Source: Legionella sp.
Lineage (GTDB): Bacteria; Pseudomonadota; Gammaproteobacteria; Legionellales; Legionellaceae
Reading direction: 5' to 3'
NCBI GenBank assembly: GCA_017306715.1
Contig: JAFKHV010000038.1
Span: 1 to 32,569, forward strand
Length of the DNA stretch: 32,569 bases
Below are positions 16,507 through 25,983 of the stretch, piece by piece. The position numbers and the translations under genes are program-made. Under the pieces are notes generated by a model. The model ran no database searches. It was not told the DNA's origin and saw only the letters and a program-made list of their open reading frames with translations. Each line of letters opens with the position of its first letter. Positions within the stretch are counted from its first letter, which is position 1.

Positions 16507-17139
16507 ATGGCCGGCTCAGAAGACAAAGAATTTACAGAACTTCCCGAGGATGTAGAGGGGGGTATGGATATTCGGCGTTTAGAAATGGAAGAGGACTTAA
16601 ATGATCCCGTAGCCCTGGTTGAGCGCGTTTATCAAATCTGGTGGCATTGGGCTGATTTTCATCTTTACATAATATCACCCACTATTCCCAGTATTAATCC
16701 TCCTATTGTCTTAAAACCAGAATTCATTCCCGGCACTCAAGAAACAGAGTATGTGTATGATATTCATGACTCAGGTTCAAAATTATCAACCTCTAAGGGT
16801 GAGGAATTGATCAGCGCAGGCATGTCCATGCATCGGCTCTATATGACCATTGAAAAAATGATTTCGTTACTTGTAGAGCGTTTGAAAACAGGTGGTATTG
16901 ACATGGAAACTGAAGTTCAGGTCGCTTTTGGCGGGCATTTATTGCCACAGCGAAAAGCCTTTGAATCGATCATTAACCTTTCATATAACGTTGTAGTTAC
17001 GAACTTCGATCCAGGTGCCTGGGGTGAGCGCTATCTACAAATTGTTAAACATAATGCCGAGCGTTTTGGATACCCTCCTGAAGCCCCGCGCGATACTTAT
17101 CGCCATCCTCATCAATCCCCTTCAGCAAAAGTAAAATAA
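16507..17139 (+). CDS. Conserved-looking protein of unknown function
   Basis: 210 residues that I do not recognise. The ATG has AGGA six bases upstream, and the frame is clean. The first 35 residues are very acidic (EDKEFTELPEDVEGG, then LEMEEDLND). There is no signal peptide or membrane helix. The middle is aromatic-rich (VYQIWWHWADFHLYII), then Pro-rich (SPTIPSINPPIV). Next comes a helical stretch, MSMHRLYMTIEKMISLLVERLKTGG, and a tail ending in RHPHQSPSAKVK. The 119-base gap to feoC holds a TAATAT -10-like box, so it probably has its own promoter. The acidic start and basic tail do not match any family I know; a secreted effector cannot be excluded, but there is no clear C-terminal Glu-rich Dot/Icm signal. 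Confidence 0.75.
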   Translation: MAGSEDKEFTELPEDVEGGMDIRRLEMEEDLNDPVALVERVYQIWWHWADFHLYIISPTIPSINPPIVLKPEFIPGTQETEYVYDIHDSGSKLSTSKGEELISAGMSMHRLYMTIEKMISLLVERLKTGGIDMETEVQVAFGGHLLPQRKAFESIINLSYNVVVTNFDPGAWGERYLQIVKHNAERFGYPPEAPRDTYRHPHQSPSAKVK

Positions 17140-17248
17140 AAGAAAGCATATAAGCATGTAATGAAGTAAAGCTGGGTCGCTATTACCTGTCTATCGTTTT
17201 AAATTTACCCAATTTATACTGAATATTCTCAATGTGCGCGCGTTCATC

Positions 17249-17276
17249 TTGCGTGTTAGCAACAGAGTGCTATACT
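17249..17276 (+). promoter_or_regulatory. Probable promoter of the sdh operon
   Basis: TTGCGT at 17249-17254 and TATACT at 17271-17276, 16 bases apart, with an extended TG one base before the -10. It would start transcription near 17283, about 45 bases before sdhC. The 188-base gap it sits in otherwise shows nothing notable. Confidence 0.5.
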
Positions 17277-17327
17277 TGGCAGTTGTATAACTTTTTATAA
17301 CTTTTTCTTGAACAGGAAGAACCATAA

Positions 17328-17702
17328 GTGAATAAAAAAAGACCGGTTAACCTTGACTTAAGTACACTAAAATTTCCGCCTATGGCCATCGCCTCAATTT
17401 TGCATCGAATTTCCGGAGTTGCATTATTCTTGCTTATGCCGGTAATGCTTTATATCTTGGGTCAATCGCTTCAGTCTCAAGAAACGTTCACGACACTTCA
17501 GCAAACATTAAACACGCCACTTTGGAAAATCGTTTTATGGTTATTTGGTGCCGCAATTATTTATCATACTTTGGCCGGTATTCGCCATCTATTGATGGAT
17601 TTTGGGCTGGGTGAAGAGTTGCATAGCGGCCGCCAAAGTGCCAACGCGGTAATTATTTTGTCTGTTATATTAACAATTATTCTAGGATATTGGATATGGT
17701 AA
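17328..17702 (+). CDS. sdhC: Succinate dehydrogenase cytochrome b556 subunit
   Basis: 124 residues from a GTG start with AGGAAG eight bases upstream. One of two membrane anchors of complex II, binding heme b and ubiquinone. The family signature RPVNLDLSTLKFP...IASILHRISGVALF is at the start; His80 in YHTLAGIRHLLMDFG corresponds to the E. coli heme ligand His84. Three membrane helices at about 28-50, 64-86 and 104-123. Its stop overlaps the sdhD ATG by seven bases, so sdhC and sdhD are coupled. Confidence 0.96.
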   Translation: MNKKRPVNLDLSTLKFPPMAIASILHRISGVALFLLMPVMLYILGQSLQSQETFTTLQQTLNTPLWKIVLWLFGAAIIYHTLAGIRHLLMDFGLGEELHSGRQSANAVIILSVILTIILGYWIW

Positions 17703-18043
17703 CGAACGTCACAAGTTTAACGGGCAATGGTTTAAAAGATTGGTTAATTCAAAGAGTAACCGCCATTTTTTTTGCCGTATATGTCTTTTTTTTGCTAGGT
17801 TACCTGTTTACTCATCATGGCTTAAGCTTTGAACAATGGCATGGACTTATGACACAGCCATTAATGCTCATTGCCACAACGATCGCTTTGGTGTCAATTA
17901 GCCTACATAGCTGGGTGGGCATCTGGACAGTTTCTACAGACTACATTAACTGCACTGCCTTAAGGGTTAGTGTACAAATGTTGGTTGTTTTATGGCTCCT
18001 GATTCAATTAGTTTGGGGCATAATGATCCTTTGGGGACGATAA
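17696..18043 (+). CDS. sdhD: Succinate dehydrogenase membrane anchor subunit
   Basis: 115 residues, the second hydrophobic anchor of complex II. The start [20 protein letters not shown] matches SdhD (GxxxWxxQR), and [18 protein letters not shown] holds the conserved His and Asp-Tyr pair near the heme and quinone site. Three membrane helices. An in-frame TTG at 17690 exists, but the ATG at 17696 with AGGA nine bases upstream is better. Overlaps sdhC by seven bases; sdhA begins two bases after its stop. Confidence 0.94.
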   Translation: MVTNVTSLTGNGLKDWLIQRVTAIFFAVYVFFLLGYLFTHHGLSFEQWHGLMTQPLMLIATTIALVSISLHSWVGIWTVSTDYINCTALRVSVQMLVVLWLLIQLVWGIMILWGR

Positions 18044-18045
18044 GC

Positions 18046-19815
18046 ATGGCTATTGCGCGTAATACATTTGATGCAGTGATAATTGGGGCGGGCGGTGCCG
18101 GAATGCGCGCTGCTTTGCAATTAGCGAACTCTGGTTTAAAGGTCGCTCTTTTATCCAAAGTTTTTCCTACACGGTCACACACAGTTTCGGCTCAGGGGGG
18201 AATTACCTGTGCACTAGGGAATGCGCATGAAGATGACTGGCGTTGGCATATGTACGACACTGTAAAAGGTGCTGATTACATCGGCGATCAAGACAGTATT
18301 GAATATTTATGTAAAACAGGCCCCGAAGCGGTTTACGAATTAGAACATATGGGTTTACCCTTTTCCAGAATGGACAATGGGCGCATTTACCAGCGTCAAT
18401 TCGGTGGCCAATCTAAAAATTTTGGTGGCGAACAAGCTGCGCGAACTTGTGCAGCAGCCGACCGAACAGGGCACGCTTTACTCCATACCCTCTATCAACA
18501 AAATCTAAAAGCCAAAACTCACGTGTTCAGCGAATGGTATGCACTGGATTTTGTAAAAAACACTGCCGGGCAAATAGCCGGGGTTACTGCTATGAGTATC
18601 GAAACGGGAGAAGTCGTTTTCTTCCAATCTCGGGTTTGTATTCTTGCAACAGGTGGGGCGGGTCGTATTTACCAGTCAACTACAAATGCGTTTATTAATA
18701 CCGGTGATGGTTTTGGTATGGCACTGCGTGCAGGTGTCCCTTTGCAAGATATGGAAATGTGGCAGTTCCATCCCACAGGAATCGCGGGTGCCGGAACATT
18801 GGTAACCGAAGGATGTCGTGGTGAGGGCGGATATCTTATTAATAAAGATGGCGAACGGTTCATGGAGCGTTATGCTCCCCGCGCCAAAGATCTTGCTTCC
18901 CGTGATGTTGTCGCTCGCTCAATGGCTTTAGAAATACGCGCTGGAAAAGGTTTTGACCCAGAGGGTATCGATTACGTAAAATTAAAACTGGATCATCTCG
19001 GTGCCGATTTAATTAAATCCAGATTACCAGGAATTCGTGAATTATCGATTAAGTTCGCTGGGGTTGATCCGATTGTTGAACCCATTCCGGTGGTGCCCAC
19101 ATGTCATTACAGTATGGGTGGAATACCTACAAACATGTATGGTCAAGTGGTTACCAAGACCCAAGGTGTAGAGCATTTTGTTGAAGGTCTTTATGCCGTA
19201 GGCGAGTGTGCCTGCGTATCCGTGCATGGCGCTAACCGCCTTGGTGGTAATTCCTTATTGGATCTCGTGGTTTTCGGACGTGCTGCGGGAATTCATGTAG
19301 AAGAATTATGGCAATCGAATGATTTACCTGATCTTCATTATGTCAGCGATGACGATGTTGCGGCCTCCCTCGAGCGCTACAACCGTTGGAATCACGCGAA
19401 CGAAGGTGAAAGCATTGCGGTTATTCGTAATGAGATGCAAAGAGTGATGCAAGAAGATTTTGGTGTATTCCGAACGGGTGAAGTTATGGAATCTGGTTTA
19501 CAGCGTTTGCGCAACTTAAGAGAACGATTAGCGCACGCCAAGCTTGACGATAAGAGTCAAGTATTCAATACCGAGCGGGTTAGTGCTTTAGAGTTGGATA
19601 ACCTCATGGCAACCGCTTATGCCACTGCTTGCGCAGCCATTGATCGTACCGAAAGTCGTGGAGCACATAGCCGCGAGGATTTCCCGCAGCGAGATGATGC
19701 AAACTGGATAAAACATATTTTATATTTTGCTCAGGGAGATGCGATTGATTATCGACCTGTGAATACGTCGCCGAAATATGTTGCACCTTTCGAACCTAAA
19801 GAACGCGTTTACTAA
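18046..19815 (+). CDS. sdhA: Succinate dehydrogenase flavoprotein subunit
   Basis: 589 residues (E. coli 588). Oxidises succinate to fumarate, passing electrons through covalent FAD to SdhB. The dinucleotide fold [17 protein letters not shown] is at the start, and His45 in [11 protein letters not shown] is the expected FAD attachment site. Substrate-site segments [38 protein letters not shown] and [19 protein letters not shown] are all intact. The frame is open upstream to 17992 inside sdhD, but [17 protein letters not shown] from 18046 fits the family. Confidence 0.98.
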   Translation: MAIARNTFDAVIIGAGGAGMRAALQLANSGLKVALLSKVFPTRSHTVSAQGGITCALGNAHEDDWRWHMYDTVKGADYIGDQDSIEYLCKTGPEAVYELEHMGLPFSRMDNGRIYQRQFGGQSKNFGGEQAARTCAAADRTGHALLHTLYQQNLKAKTHVFSEWYALDFVKNTAGQIAGVTAMSIETGEVVFFQSRVCILATGGAGRIYQSTTNAFINTGDGFGMALRAGVPLQDMEMWQFHPTGIAGAGTLVTEGCRGEGGYLINKDGERFMERYAPRAKDLASRDVVARSMALEIRAGKGFDPEGIDYVKLKLDHLGADLIKSRLPGIRELSIKFAGVDPIVEPIPVVPTCHYSMGGIPTNMYGQVVTKTQGVEHFVEGLYAVGECACVSVHGANRLGGNSLLDLVVFGRAAGIHVEELWQSNDLPDLHYVSDDDVAASLERYNRWNHANEGESIAVIRNEMQRVMQEDFGVFRTGEVMESGLQRLRNLRERLAHAKLDDKSQVFNTERVSALELDNLMATAYATACAAIDRTESRGAHSREDFPQRDDANWIKHILYFAQGDAIDYRPVNTSPKYVAPFEPKERVY

Positions 19816-19827
19816 GAGGATACCAAT

Positions 19828-20550
19828 ATGGCAGATAATAGAATTTTGACCTTATCCATTTATCGCTATAATCCTGAAGTGGACGCTAAACCGTACATGA
19901 AAGATTATCAGATAGAGATTCCTGCTAAAAGTGATCCTATGCTACTCACTCTTTTAGAGCGTTTAAAAGCAGAGCAGGATCCCTCAATCACTTATCGCCG
20001 TTCTTGCCGAGAAGGGGTTTGTGGATCAGACGGCATGAATATAAATGGTACCAATGGCCTAGCCTGTATCACTCATATATCGGACTTAAAAGGTGACAAG
20101 ATCGTTATTCGACCATTGCCAGGATTTCCGGTAATCCGCGATCTAGCAGTTGATATGAGTCAATTTTATCAACAATATGAGCGAATTGAACCTTACTTGC
20201 AAACAGATGAGCTTGCACCAGCGAAAGAACGCTTACAATCCCCAGAAGAGCGTGCACAGCTCGATGGTTTGTATGAATGCATACTTTGTGCATGCTGTAC
20301 CAGCTCTTGCCCTTCTTTCTGGTGGAACCCTGAAAAATTTGTTGGCCCCGCAGGTTTATTGCAAGCACGACGATTTTTAGCCGATAGTCGTGATACTGCA
20401 ACCGATCACCGTTTAAATAAACTACAAGATCCATTTAGTGTGTTTCGTTGCCGCTCCATTATGAATTGTACTAATGTTTGCCCTAAAGGTCTTAATCCGA
20501 CAAAAGCGATATCAGAAATTCGTACACAGATGCTAAAACAAGAAACCTGA
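19828..20550 (+). CDS. sdhB: Succinate dehydrogenase iron-sulfur subunit
   Basis: 240 residues. Carries electrons from SdhA to the membrane quinone site. The [2Fe-2S] loop is CREGVCGSDGMNING with a later Cys in LACITHI; the [4Fe-4S] and [3Fe-4S] motifs are CILCACCTSSCPSFWW and CRSIMNCTNVCPKGLNP, all cysteines present. Twelve bases after sdhA with GAGG before the ATG. A perfect inverted repeat follows seven bases after the stop, before sucA. Confidence 0.98.
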   Translation: MADNRILTLSIYRYNPEVDAKPYMKDYQIEIPAKSDPMLLTLLERLKAEQDPSITYRRSCREGVCGSDGMNINGTNGLACITHISDLKGDKIVIRPLPGFPVIRDLAVDMSQFYQQYERIEPYLQTDELAPAKERLQSPEERAQLDGLYECILCACCTSSCPSFWWNPEKFVGPAGLLQARRFLADSRDTATDHRLNKLQDPFSVFRCRSIMNCTNVCPKGLNPTKAISEIRTQMLKQET

Positions 20551-20556
20551 TTTAAC

Positions 20557-20579
20557 GCATTAGTACTCAGTACTAATGC
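20557..20579 (+). promoter_or_regulatory. Near-perfect palindrome between sdhB and sucA
   Basis: Arms GCATTAGTACT and AGTACTAATGC are perfectly complementary over 11 bases around a single C. It begins seven bases after the sdhB stop and ends 39 bases before the sucA start. No T-run follows. As DNA it looks like an operator for a dimeric regulator; as RNA it could be a hairpin that marks the sdh/suc transcript border. Confidence 0.5.
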
Positions 20580-20618
20580 CACATTCTGACTTATCTAGCT
20601 ACATCCTTGGAGAAAAAA

Positions 20619-23426
20619 ATGAGCAGTTCCGATCTGCAAAAAGAGTGGGCTTCTTCCTATCTGTCTGGCGGAAGCATGGCATATGTAGATAGCCTATACG
20701 AAGATTATCTGGAAGATCCTGATTCGGTGCCTGCTGATTGGCGGGAGGTATTCAGTGCGTTACCTCAGGTAAATGGAACCACCCAGGAACTGTCCCATCG
20801 CGATGTACGTAATTACTTTTTAGAACAAGCGAATAAGCCGTTTACATCGGTTATACAAGGTGGTGATAGCCATCAATATCAAGTAGCCAGTTTAATTAAT
20901 GATTTTCGTTCTTTAGGTCATCTGGCGGCCCGACTTGATCCGCTTGAAATGACAGAGCGTCCTGACGTACCCAATCTGGATCTCGCATATCATGATTTGG
21001 ATAAAGTGGATAAAAACCGGAAATTTTTTGCAGGTACATCCTTCAATGGGCCAGAAATGGCTCTCGGTGACATATACAATGCGCTAAGGGAGACGTACTG
21101 CGGTAGTATCGGTATTGAATATATGCATTTATCTGATGTAAATGAGATAAATTGGCTACAAACGCGAATGGAAGAAGTTCGAGGAAAAGCGACGTTCACA
21201 AAAGAACAGAAAATTGACATTTTAAAAGACTTGATTGCCGCAGATGGGTTAGAGCGATATTTAGGTACACGCTATGTGGGTCAGAAAAGATTTTCATTAG
21301 AAGGAGGTGATGCGTTAATCCCGATGATGAAAAAGATTATTAATCGAGCTGGCCAGAATAAAGTTAAAGAATTAATTATCGGTATGGCCCACCGTGGTCG
21401 CTTAAATGTACTGGTGAATGTATTAGGTAAAGAGCCGAATGAATTATTTCAAGAGTTTGAAGGCAAAGTAAAACTAGAGCGCACCGGGGATGTAAAATAT
21501 CATCTAGGCTATTCATCTGATATTAAAATTGAATCGGGAGAAATATTACATCTGGCGCTGGCATTCAATCCGTCGCATTTAGAAATCATTGGCCCTGTAG
21601 TAGAGGGCTCTGTGCGCTCGCGTTTACGTCGTCGGAATGATTTAGTAAAAAAAGCCTCTGTGATACCTGTAGTTATTCATGGGGATGCAGCATTTGCTGG
21701 ACAGGGCGTGGTGATGGAAACATTTAATTTCTCTCAAGCACGTGGATATGCTACTGGCGGCACGGTTCATATCGTCATTAATAACCAAATCGGGTTTACT
21801 ACGAGTAATCCTCTCGATGCACGCTCGACTATGTATTGTACTGATGTTGCTAAAATGGTCCAGGCGCCCGTATTGCATGTGAATGGGGATGACCCTGAGG
21901 CTGTCGTGTTTGCAACGCAAATTGCCGTTGATTTCCGAATGAAATTTAACCGCGACGTAGTGATTGATTTAGTTTGTTATCGTCGTCATGGACACAACGA
22001 GGCAGATGAACCTGCGGTGACACAACCCGATATGTATCGCAAAATTAAAAGTATGCGTCCATTACGTGAGCTATATGCTGATCAGTTGGTGAACCAAGGG
22101 TTGATTAACAAAGAAGAAGTCGAGGGATTAATCGAGGGATATCGCGATGCCCTGGATCAAGGTAAAGGAATTGTTGATTTGGTTCATGGCGATTATGAAG
22201 GTAAATTCGCTATGGATTGGAGTCCTTATATTAATGCTAAATGGACAGATAAAGCAGATACGACAATAACTCGTGAGATGTTGAATAACCTGACTAAGCA
22301 ACTGAGTAATCTTCCTGACGGGTTTCATCTCCACCCCGTGGTCCAACGCCTATTAAGTGAACGCGATAAGATGACCGCAGGAGAAATCCCTATGAACTGG
22401 GGATATGCCGAAACGATTGCATATGCAAGTCTAATTCAGGAAGGCTATGGAGTGCGTCTATCGGGACAGGATTCTGGTCGCGGGACTTTTGCTCATCGAC
22501 ACGCAGTTTTGCATGATATCGAAAATGGCAATGTTTTCATTCCGCTAGAGCATATCCAAAATGAGCAGAACCGTTCATTCACAGTCATTGATTCGGTCCT
22601 CTCAGAGGAAGCTGTTTTAGCTTTTGAATATGGTTATGCCTCTTCCGAACCGAATTTTCTAGTCCTATGGGAAGCACAATTTGGTGATTTTGCTAACGGA
22701 GCTCAGGTTGTAATTGATCAATTTATCAGTTCAGGCGAACAAAAATGGGGTCGTTTGTGTGGTTTGGTTATGCTGCTCCCTCATGGTTACGAAGGGCAAG
22801 GTCCTGAACACTCTTCAGCACGATTAGAACGCTTTATGCAATTATGTGCGCAACATAACATTCAAGTATGCACCCCGACAACACCGGCACAAATTTTCCA
22901 CTTACTACGTCGTCAGGTTATACGTAAATTCCGTAAGCCCTTAATTGTCATGACGCCTAAAAGTTTATTGCGTCATAAGCTTGCTGTTTCTCCGTTAGAG
23001 GATCTCTTTGAAGGTAAATTTCATACGATAATACCCGAAATTGATACGCTTAATGCACAAGCAGTAACGAAAATAGTTTTATGTGGTGGAAAAGTTTATT
23101 ATGATCTATTGCAAATGCGACGTGATCAAAAACTCAATCATGTTGCGATTATCCGCATTGAGCAATTATATCCATTCCCTAAGAAGGCGTTAGTTGCAGA
23201 AATTAATAAATATCCAAATGCGCAGGATGTTGTTTGGTGCCAGGAAGAACCACAAAATCAGGGGGTTTGGTTCTCCTCTCAGCACAATATGCGGGATTGC
23301 TTACGAGAGGGGCAAACATTGCGTTATGCCGGTCGTGAGTTTGCTGCTGCCCCTGCTGTAGGAAGCCCTGCTTTACATGCACAGCAACAATTGGCACTCG
23401 TAGAGCAAGCTTTGCTCGATAAATAA
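20619..23426 (+). CDS. sucA: 2-oxoglutarate dehydrogenase E1 component
   Basis: 935 residues (E. coli 933). The thiamine-diphosphate enzyme that decarboxylates 2-oxoglutarate and passes the succinyl group to SucB. The N-terminal segment MAYVDSLYEDYLEDPDSVPADWR is the E2-binding signature. The active core includes GMAHRGRLNVLVNV, IHGDAAFAGQGVVMETFN with VINNQIGFTT (cofactor binding), RRHGHNEADEPAVTQP, and the C-terminal LLPHGYEGQGPEHSSARLERF. GGAG lies upstream of the ATG at 20619; an in-frame TTG at 20607 overlaps that ribosome site and is rejected. Confidence 0.98.
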   Translation: MSSSDLQKEWASSYLSGGSMAYVDSLYEDYLEDPDSVPADWREVFSALPQVNGTTQELSHRDVRNYFLEQANKPFTSVIQGGDSHQYQVASLINDFRSLGHLAARLDPLEMTERPDVPNLDLAYHDLDKVDKNRKFFAGTSFNGPEMALGDIYNALRETYCGSIGIEYMHLSDVNEINWLQTRMEEVRGKATFTKEQKIDILKDLIAADGLERYLGTRYVGQKRFSLEGGDALIPMMKKIINRAGQNKVKELIIGMAHRGRLNVLVNVLGKEPNELFQEFEGKVKLERTGDVKYHLGYSSDIKIESGEILHLALAFNPSHLEIIGPVVEGSVRSRLRRRNDLVKKASVIPVVIHGDAAFAGQGVVMETFNFSQARGYATGGTVHIVINNQIGFTTSNPLDARSTMYCTDVAKMVQAPVLHVNGDDPEAVVFATQIAVDFRMKFNRDVVIDLVCYRRHGHNEADEPAVTQPDMYRKIKSMRPLRELYADQLVNQGLINKEEVEGLIEGYRDALDQGKGIVDLVHGDYEGKFAMDWSPYINAKWTDKADTTITREMLNNLTKQLSNLPDGFHLHPVVQRLLSERDKMTAGEIPMNWGYAETIAYASLIQEGYGVRLSGQDSGRGTFAHRHAVLHDIENGNVFIPLEHIQNEQNRSFTVIDSVLSEEAVLAFEYGYASSEPNFLVLWEAQFGDFANGAQVVIDQFISSGEQKWGRLCGLVMLLPHGYEGQGPEHSSARLERFMQLCAQHNIQVCTPTTPAQIFHLLRRQVIRKFRKPLIVMTPKSLLRHKLAVSPLEDLFEGKFHTIIPEIDTLNAQAVTKIVLCGGKVYYDLLQMRRDQKLNHVAIIRIEQLYPFPKKALVAEINKYPNAQDVVWCQEEPQNQGVWFSSQHNMRDCLREGQTLRYAGREFAAAPAVGSPALHAQQQLALVEQALLDK

Positions 23427-23431
23427 TCCAG

Positions 23432-23450
23432 TGCCCTAAGGTTTAGGGCA
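23432..23450 (+). terminator. Hairpin between sucA and sucB
   Basis: TGCCCTAA pairs with TTAGGGCA across a three-base loop, starting six bases after the sucA stop and followed by TAATTTTG. Terminator-like but with a poor T-run; probably partial termination or mRNA processing, since sucB must be co-expressed with sucA. Confidence 0.5.
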
Positions 23451-23482
23451 TAATTTTGTCATTAAAATAAGAAGGTCTCACC

Positions 23483-24706
23483 ATGTCGATAGAAGTCAAA
23501 GTACCTGTTCTACCTGAATCGGTGGCTGATGCTACAATTGCTGCCTGGCATAAAAAAGTGGGTGATAAAGTAACCCGTGATGAAAATCTATTGGATCTGG
23601 AAACAGACAAGGTTGTCTTGGAAGTTCCTGCTCCTGCTGACGGTGTGCTCGGTGAAATTTTGTTTCAAACCGGTGATACAGTAACTTCTGGACAATTATT
23701 AGCCAAAATCAATACGCAGGATGCATCAAGTGCCCCTGGCAATGAAAAACAGCCTGAGGTCAAAAAGGAAGAGGTACAAACCTCATCTCCTCAGCAAAAT
23801 ATTGCTAAAGAGGATAAATCTACCAGTCCTGTCGTACGACGGATTATGGCTGAGCATGATCTACAACCCGAGCAAATTCAAGGCACGGGTAAAGAAGGCA
23901 GAATCACTAAAGAAGACGTTCTTTCTTTCATTGAAACCAGCAGGCAAAAGACGGGTAAGAATGAAAGAGCTGAAAGTCAGTCAAATCCTGTTGTTGCCGC
24001 TGGTGCACGCGAAGAGCGTCGTGTACCCATGACACGGTTGCGGGCAAAGATTGCGGAGCGTCTGTTACAAGCGCAGCATAATGCAGCCATGCTCACCACC
24101 TTTAATGAAGTGAACCTGAAGGCGGTTATGGATATGCGTGCGCAGTATAAAGATAGCTTTGAGAAAAAGCACGGAGTCAAGCTCGGTTTCATGTCCTTCT
24201 TCACCAAAGCGGTCGTTGAGTCACTTAAGCGTTTTCCTGCAGTCAATGCATCAATTGACGGCCAGGATATTGTATATCATGGTTATTACGATATCGGTAT
24301 TGCGGTATCTACGGAGCGTGGTCTCGTGGTTCCGGTAATTCGCGATGCTGATAAGTTAAGTATGGCTGAGATAGAGCTGGCAATTAATGATGCTGCAGCA
24401 CGTGCTCGTCAGGGTAAATTATCAATGGAAGAAATGCAGGGCGGCACCTTTACCATAACCAATGGTGGTGTTTTTGGTTCGTTACTGGCAACGCCTATTA
24501 TCAATCCACCACAAACGGGGATTTTGGGCATGCATAAAATCGAAGATAGACCCATCGTTGAAAAAGGGGAAATCGTGATTAGACCCATGATGTATGTAGC
24601 CCTTTCCTATGATCATCGCTTAATTGATGGTAAAGATTCGGTGCAATTTTTAGTAAGCGTCAAAGAGCTTCTTGAAGACCCAGCCCGTTTAATCCTTAAT
24701 GTATAA
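23483..24706 (+). CDS. sucB: Dihydrolipoyllysine succinyltransferase (E2 of 2-oxoglutarate dehydrogenase)
   Basis: 407 residues. Moves the succinyl group from the lipoyl arm to CoA and forms the core of the complex. One lipoyl domain with the lipoylated Lys in [17 protein letters not shown] (near residue 43); a flexible Glu/Lys/Ser-rich linker; the E1/E3-binding domain [13 protein letters not shown]...[14 protein letters not shown] (about 114-150); and the catalytic domain ending in [16 protein letters not shown] with the His and Asp of HxxxDG. The E3 subunit gene (lpdA) is not adjacent. Confidence 0.98.
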   Translation: MSIEVKVPVLPESVADATIAAWHKKVGDKVTRDENLLDLETDKVVLEVPAPADGVLGEILFQTGDTVTSGQLLAKINTQDASSAPGNEKQPEVKKEEVQTSSPQQNIAKEDKSTSPVVRRIMAEHDLQPEQIQGTGKEGRITKEDVLSFIETSRQKTGKNERAESQSNPVVAAGAREERRVPMTRLRAKIAERLLQAQHNAAMLTTFNEVNLKAVMDMRAQYKDSFEKKHGVKLGFMSFFTKAVVESLKRFPAVNASIDGQDIVYHGYYDIGIAVSTERGLVVPVIRDADKLSMAEIELAINDAAARARQGKLSMEEMQGGTFTITNGGVFGSLLATPIINPPQTGILGMHKIEDRPIVEKGEIVIRPMMYVALSYDHRLIDGKDSVQFLVSVKELLEDPARLILNV

Positions 24707-24726
24707 CAATGAAAATAACCGCATAG

Positions 24727-24740
24727 CCCGTAAACACGGG
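24727..24740 (+). terminator. Intrinsic-terminator-like hairpin between sucB and sucC
   Basis: CCCGT and ACGGG pair around AAAC, followed directly by TTTTGCTTTTTT. It begins 20 bases after the sucB stop and ends 26 before sucC. The short GC stem plus T-rich tract is the classic form, so transcription from sucAB into sucCD is probably reduced here. Confidence 0.6.
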
Positions 24741-24766
24741 TTTTGCTTTTTTAAAAGGTAATTGCA

Positions 24767-25933
24767 ATGAATTTACATGAATACCAAGCGAAACAGTTAT
24801 TTGCCAGCTATAACTTGCCCGTCCCCAAAGGAGAAGTTGCTTACAATGTAGAGGATGCCCTCCAAGTGGCTTCCCAGTTATCTACATCGCGCTGGGTTGT
24901 TAAAGCGCAAGTTCATGCTGGTGGGCGTGGTAAAGCCGGTGGCGTAAAGCTGGTAGGAACCAAAGATGAATTAGCTGCGGCGGTTAAAGCATTATTAGGT
25001 ACGCGTTTGGTAACTTATCAAACTGATGCGCATGGACAACCGGTGCATGCAGTTTTAGTCGAAGAGACATGTGATATTGGCCGTGAATTATATCTCGGTG
25101 CTGTCGTCGATCGTGCCACGCGTCGGGTGGTGGTCATGGCCTCTACAGAAGGTGGCGTTGAAATTGAGAAGGTTGCCGAAGAAACCCCAGAAAAAATTTT
25201 TAAAGTAATCGTTGACCCTCTGCTTGGTGTGATGCCTTTTCAGGCGCGTGAAACAGGGTTTAAATTAGGTTTGGACGAACATCAAATCAAACAATTTAGT
25301 CAGCTAATGGTGGCCTTAGGCAAAATGTTTGTCGAATGTGACCTAAGTCTACTTGAAATCAATCCTTTGGTGGTTACAAAATCCGGACAATTGTTATGTC
25401 TGGATGGTAAAGTAAATGTTGATGGTAATGCCTTATATCGTCAACCTAAATTAAAAAGTATGCGTGATACTTCTCAAGAAGATGAGCGTGAAAATCGTGC
25501 CAGTGATTGGGAGTTAAACTACATTCCTCTTGATGGCTCCATCGGTTGTATGGTTAATGGTGCAGGTTTAGCAATGGCTACCATGGATGTAATTAAATTA
25601 CATGGTGGTGAGCCAGCGAATTTCCTCGATGTAGGGGGTGGCGCAACCAAAGAGCGAGTGAGTGAAGCATTAAAAATTATTTTATCCGATGAGAAAGTAA
25701 AAGGAATTTTGGTCAATATTTTTGGTGGTATTGTTCGCTGTGATTTAATCGCTGATGGTATTCTGGCTGCTGTAAAAGAGGTTGATGTGAAAGTGCCGGT
25801 AGTGGTTCGACTCGAAGGAAACAATGCACAGCTTGGCGCAGAGCTACTGAATAAAAGTGGTTTGAACGTTATTGCCGCGACCAGCTTGACTGATGCCGCG
25901 AAAAAAATCGTTGCAGCCGTAAGCAATCAATAA
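24767..25933 (+). CDS. sucC: Succinyl-CoA synthetase beta subunit (ADP-forming)
   Basis: 388 residues (E. coli also 388). With SucD it converts succinyl-CoA to succinate while making ATP or GTP. The ATP-grasp start [22 protein letters not shown], the nucleotide-binding [20 protein letters not shown], the metal and nucleotide residues in [11 protein letters not shown], and the C-terminal [24 protein letters not shown] and [14 protein letters not shown] segments are intact. AAGG lies upstream of the ATG, after a terminator-like hairpin. Confidence 0.98.
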   Translation: MNLHEYQAKQLFASYNLPVPKGEVAYNVEDALQVASQLSTSRWVVKAQVHAGGRGKAGGVKLVGTKDELAAAVKALLGTRLVTYQTDAHGQPVHAVLVEETCDIGRELYLGAVVDRATRRVVVMASTEGGVEIEKVAEETPEKIFKVIVDPLLGVMPFQARETGFKLGLDEHQIKQFSQLMVALGKMFVECDLSLLEINPLVVTKSGQLLCLDGKVNVDGNALYRQPKLKSMRDTSQEDERENRASDWELNYIPLDGSIGCMVNGAGLAMATMDVIKLHGGEPANFLDVGGGATKERVSEALKIILSDEKVKGILVNIFGGIVRCDLIADGILAAVKEVDVKVPVVVRLEGNNAQLGAELLNKSGLNVIAATSLTDAAKKIVAAVSNQ

Positions 25934-25940
25934 CGACCAA

Positions 25941-25959
25941 CCTAGGAACTAAACCTGGG
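25941..25959 (+). terminator. Small stem-loop between sucC and sucD
   Basis: CCTAGG pairs with CCTGGG (one G-U) around a seven-base loop, eight bases after the sucC stop. Weak, no T-run; listed because most other gaps in this cluster also hold a stem-loop. Confidence 0.25.
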
Positions 25960-25983
25960 CACTAACTAAATTTGAGGTTGAGA

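Noticed and set aside
16507..17139. Dot/Icm effector call for the unknown gene
   Set aside because: The C-terminus lacks a clear Glu-rich block, no eukaryotic-like domain is visible, and its place among metabolic genes does not help; left as unknown.
20105..20434. 109-residue minus-strand open frame inside sdhB
   Set aside because: Antisense to the invariant cysteine motifs of SdhB, so its sequence is fixed by the other strand.
25519..25926. 135-residue minus-strand open frame inside sucC
   Set aside because: Lies entirely antisense to conserved sucC sequence; low complexity in Ser, Thr, Ala; no independent signals.
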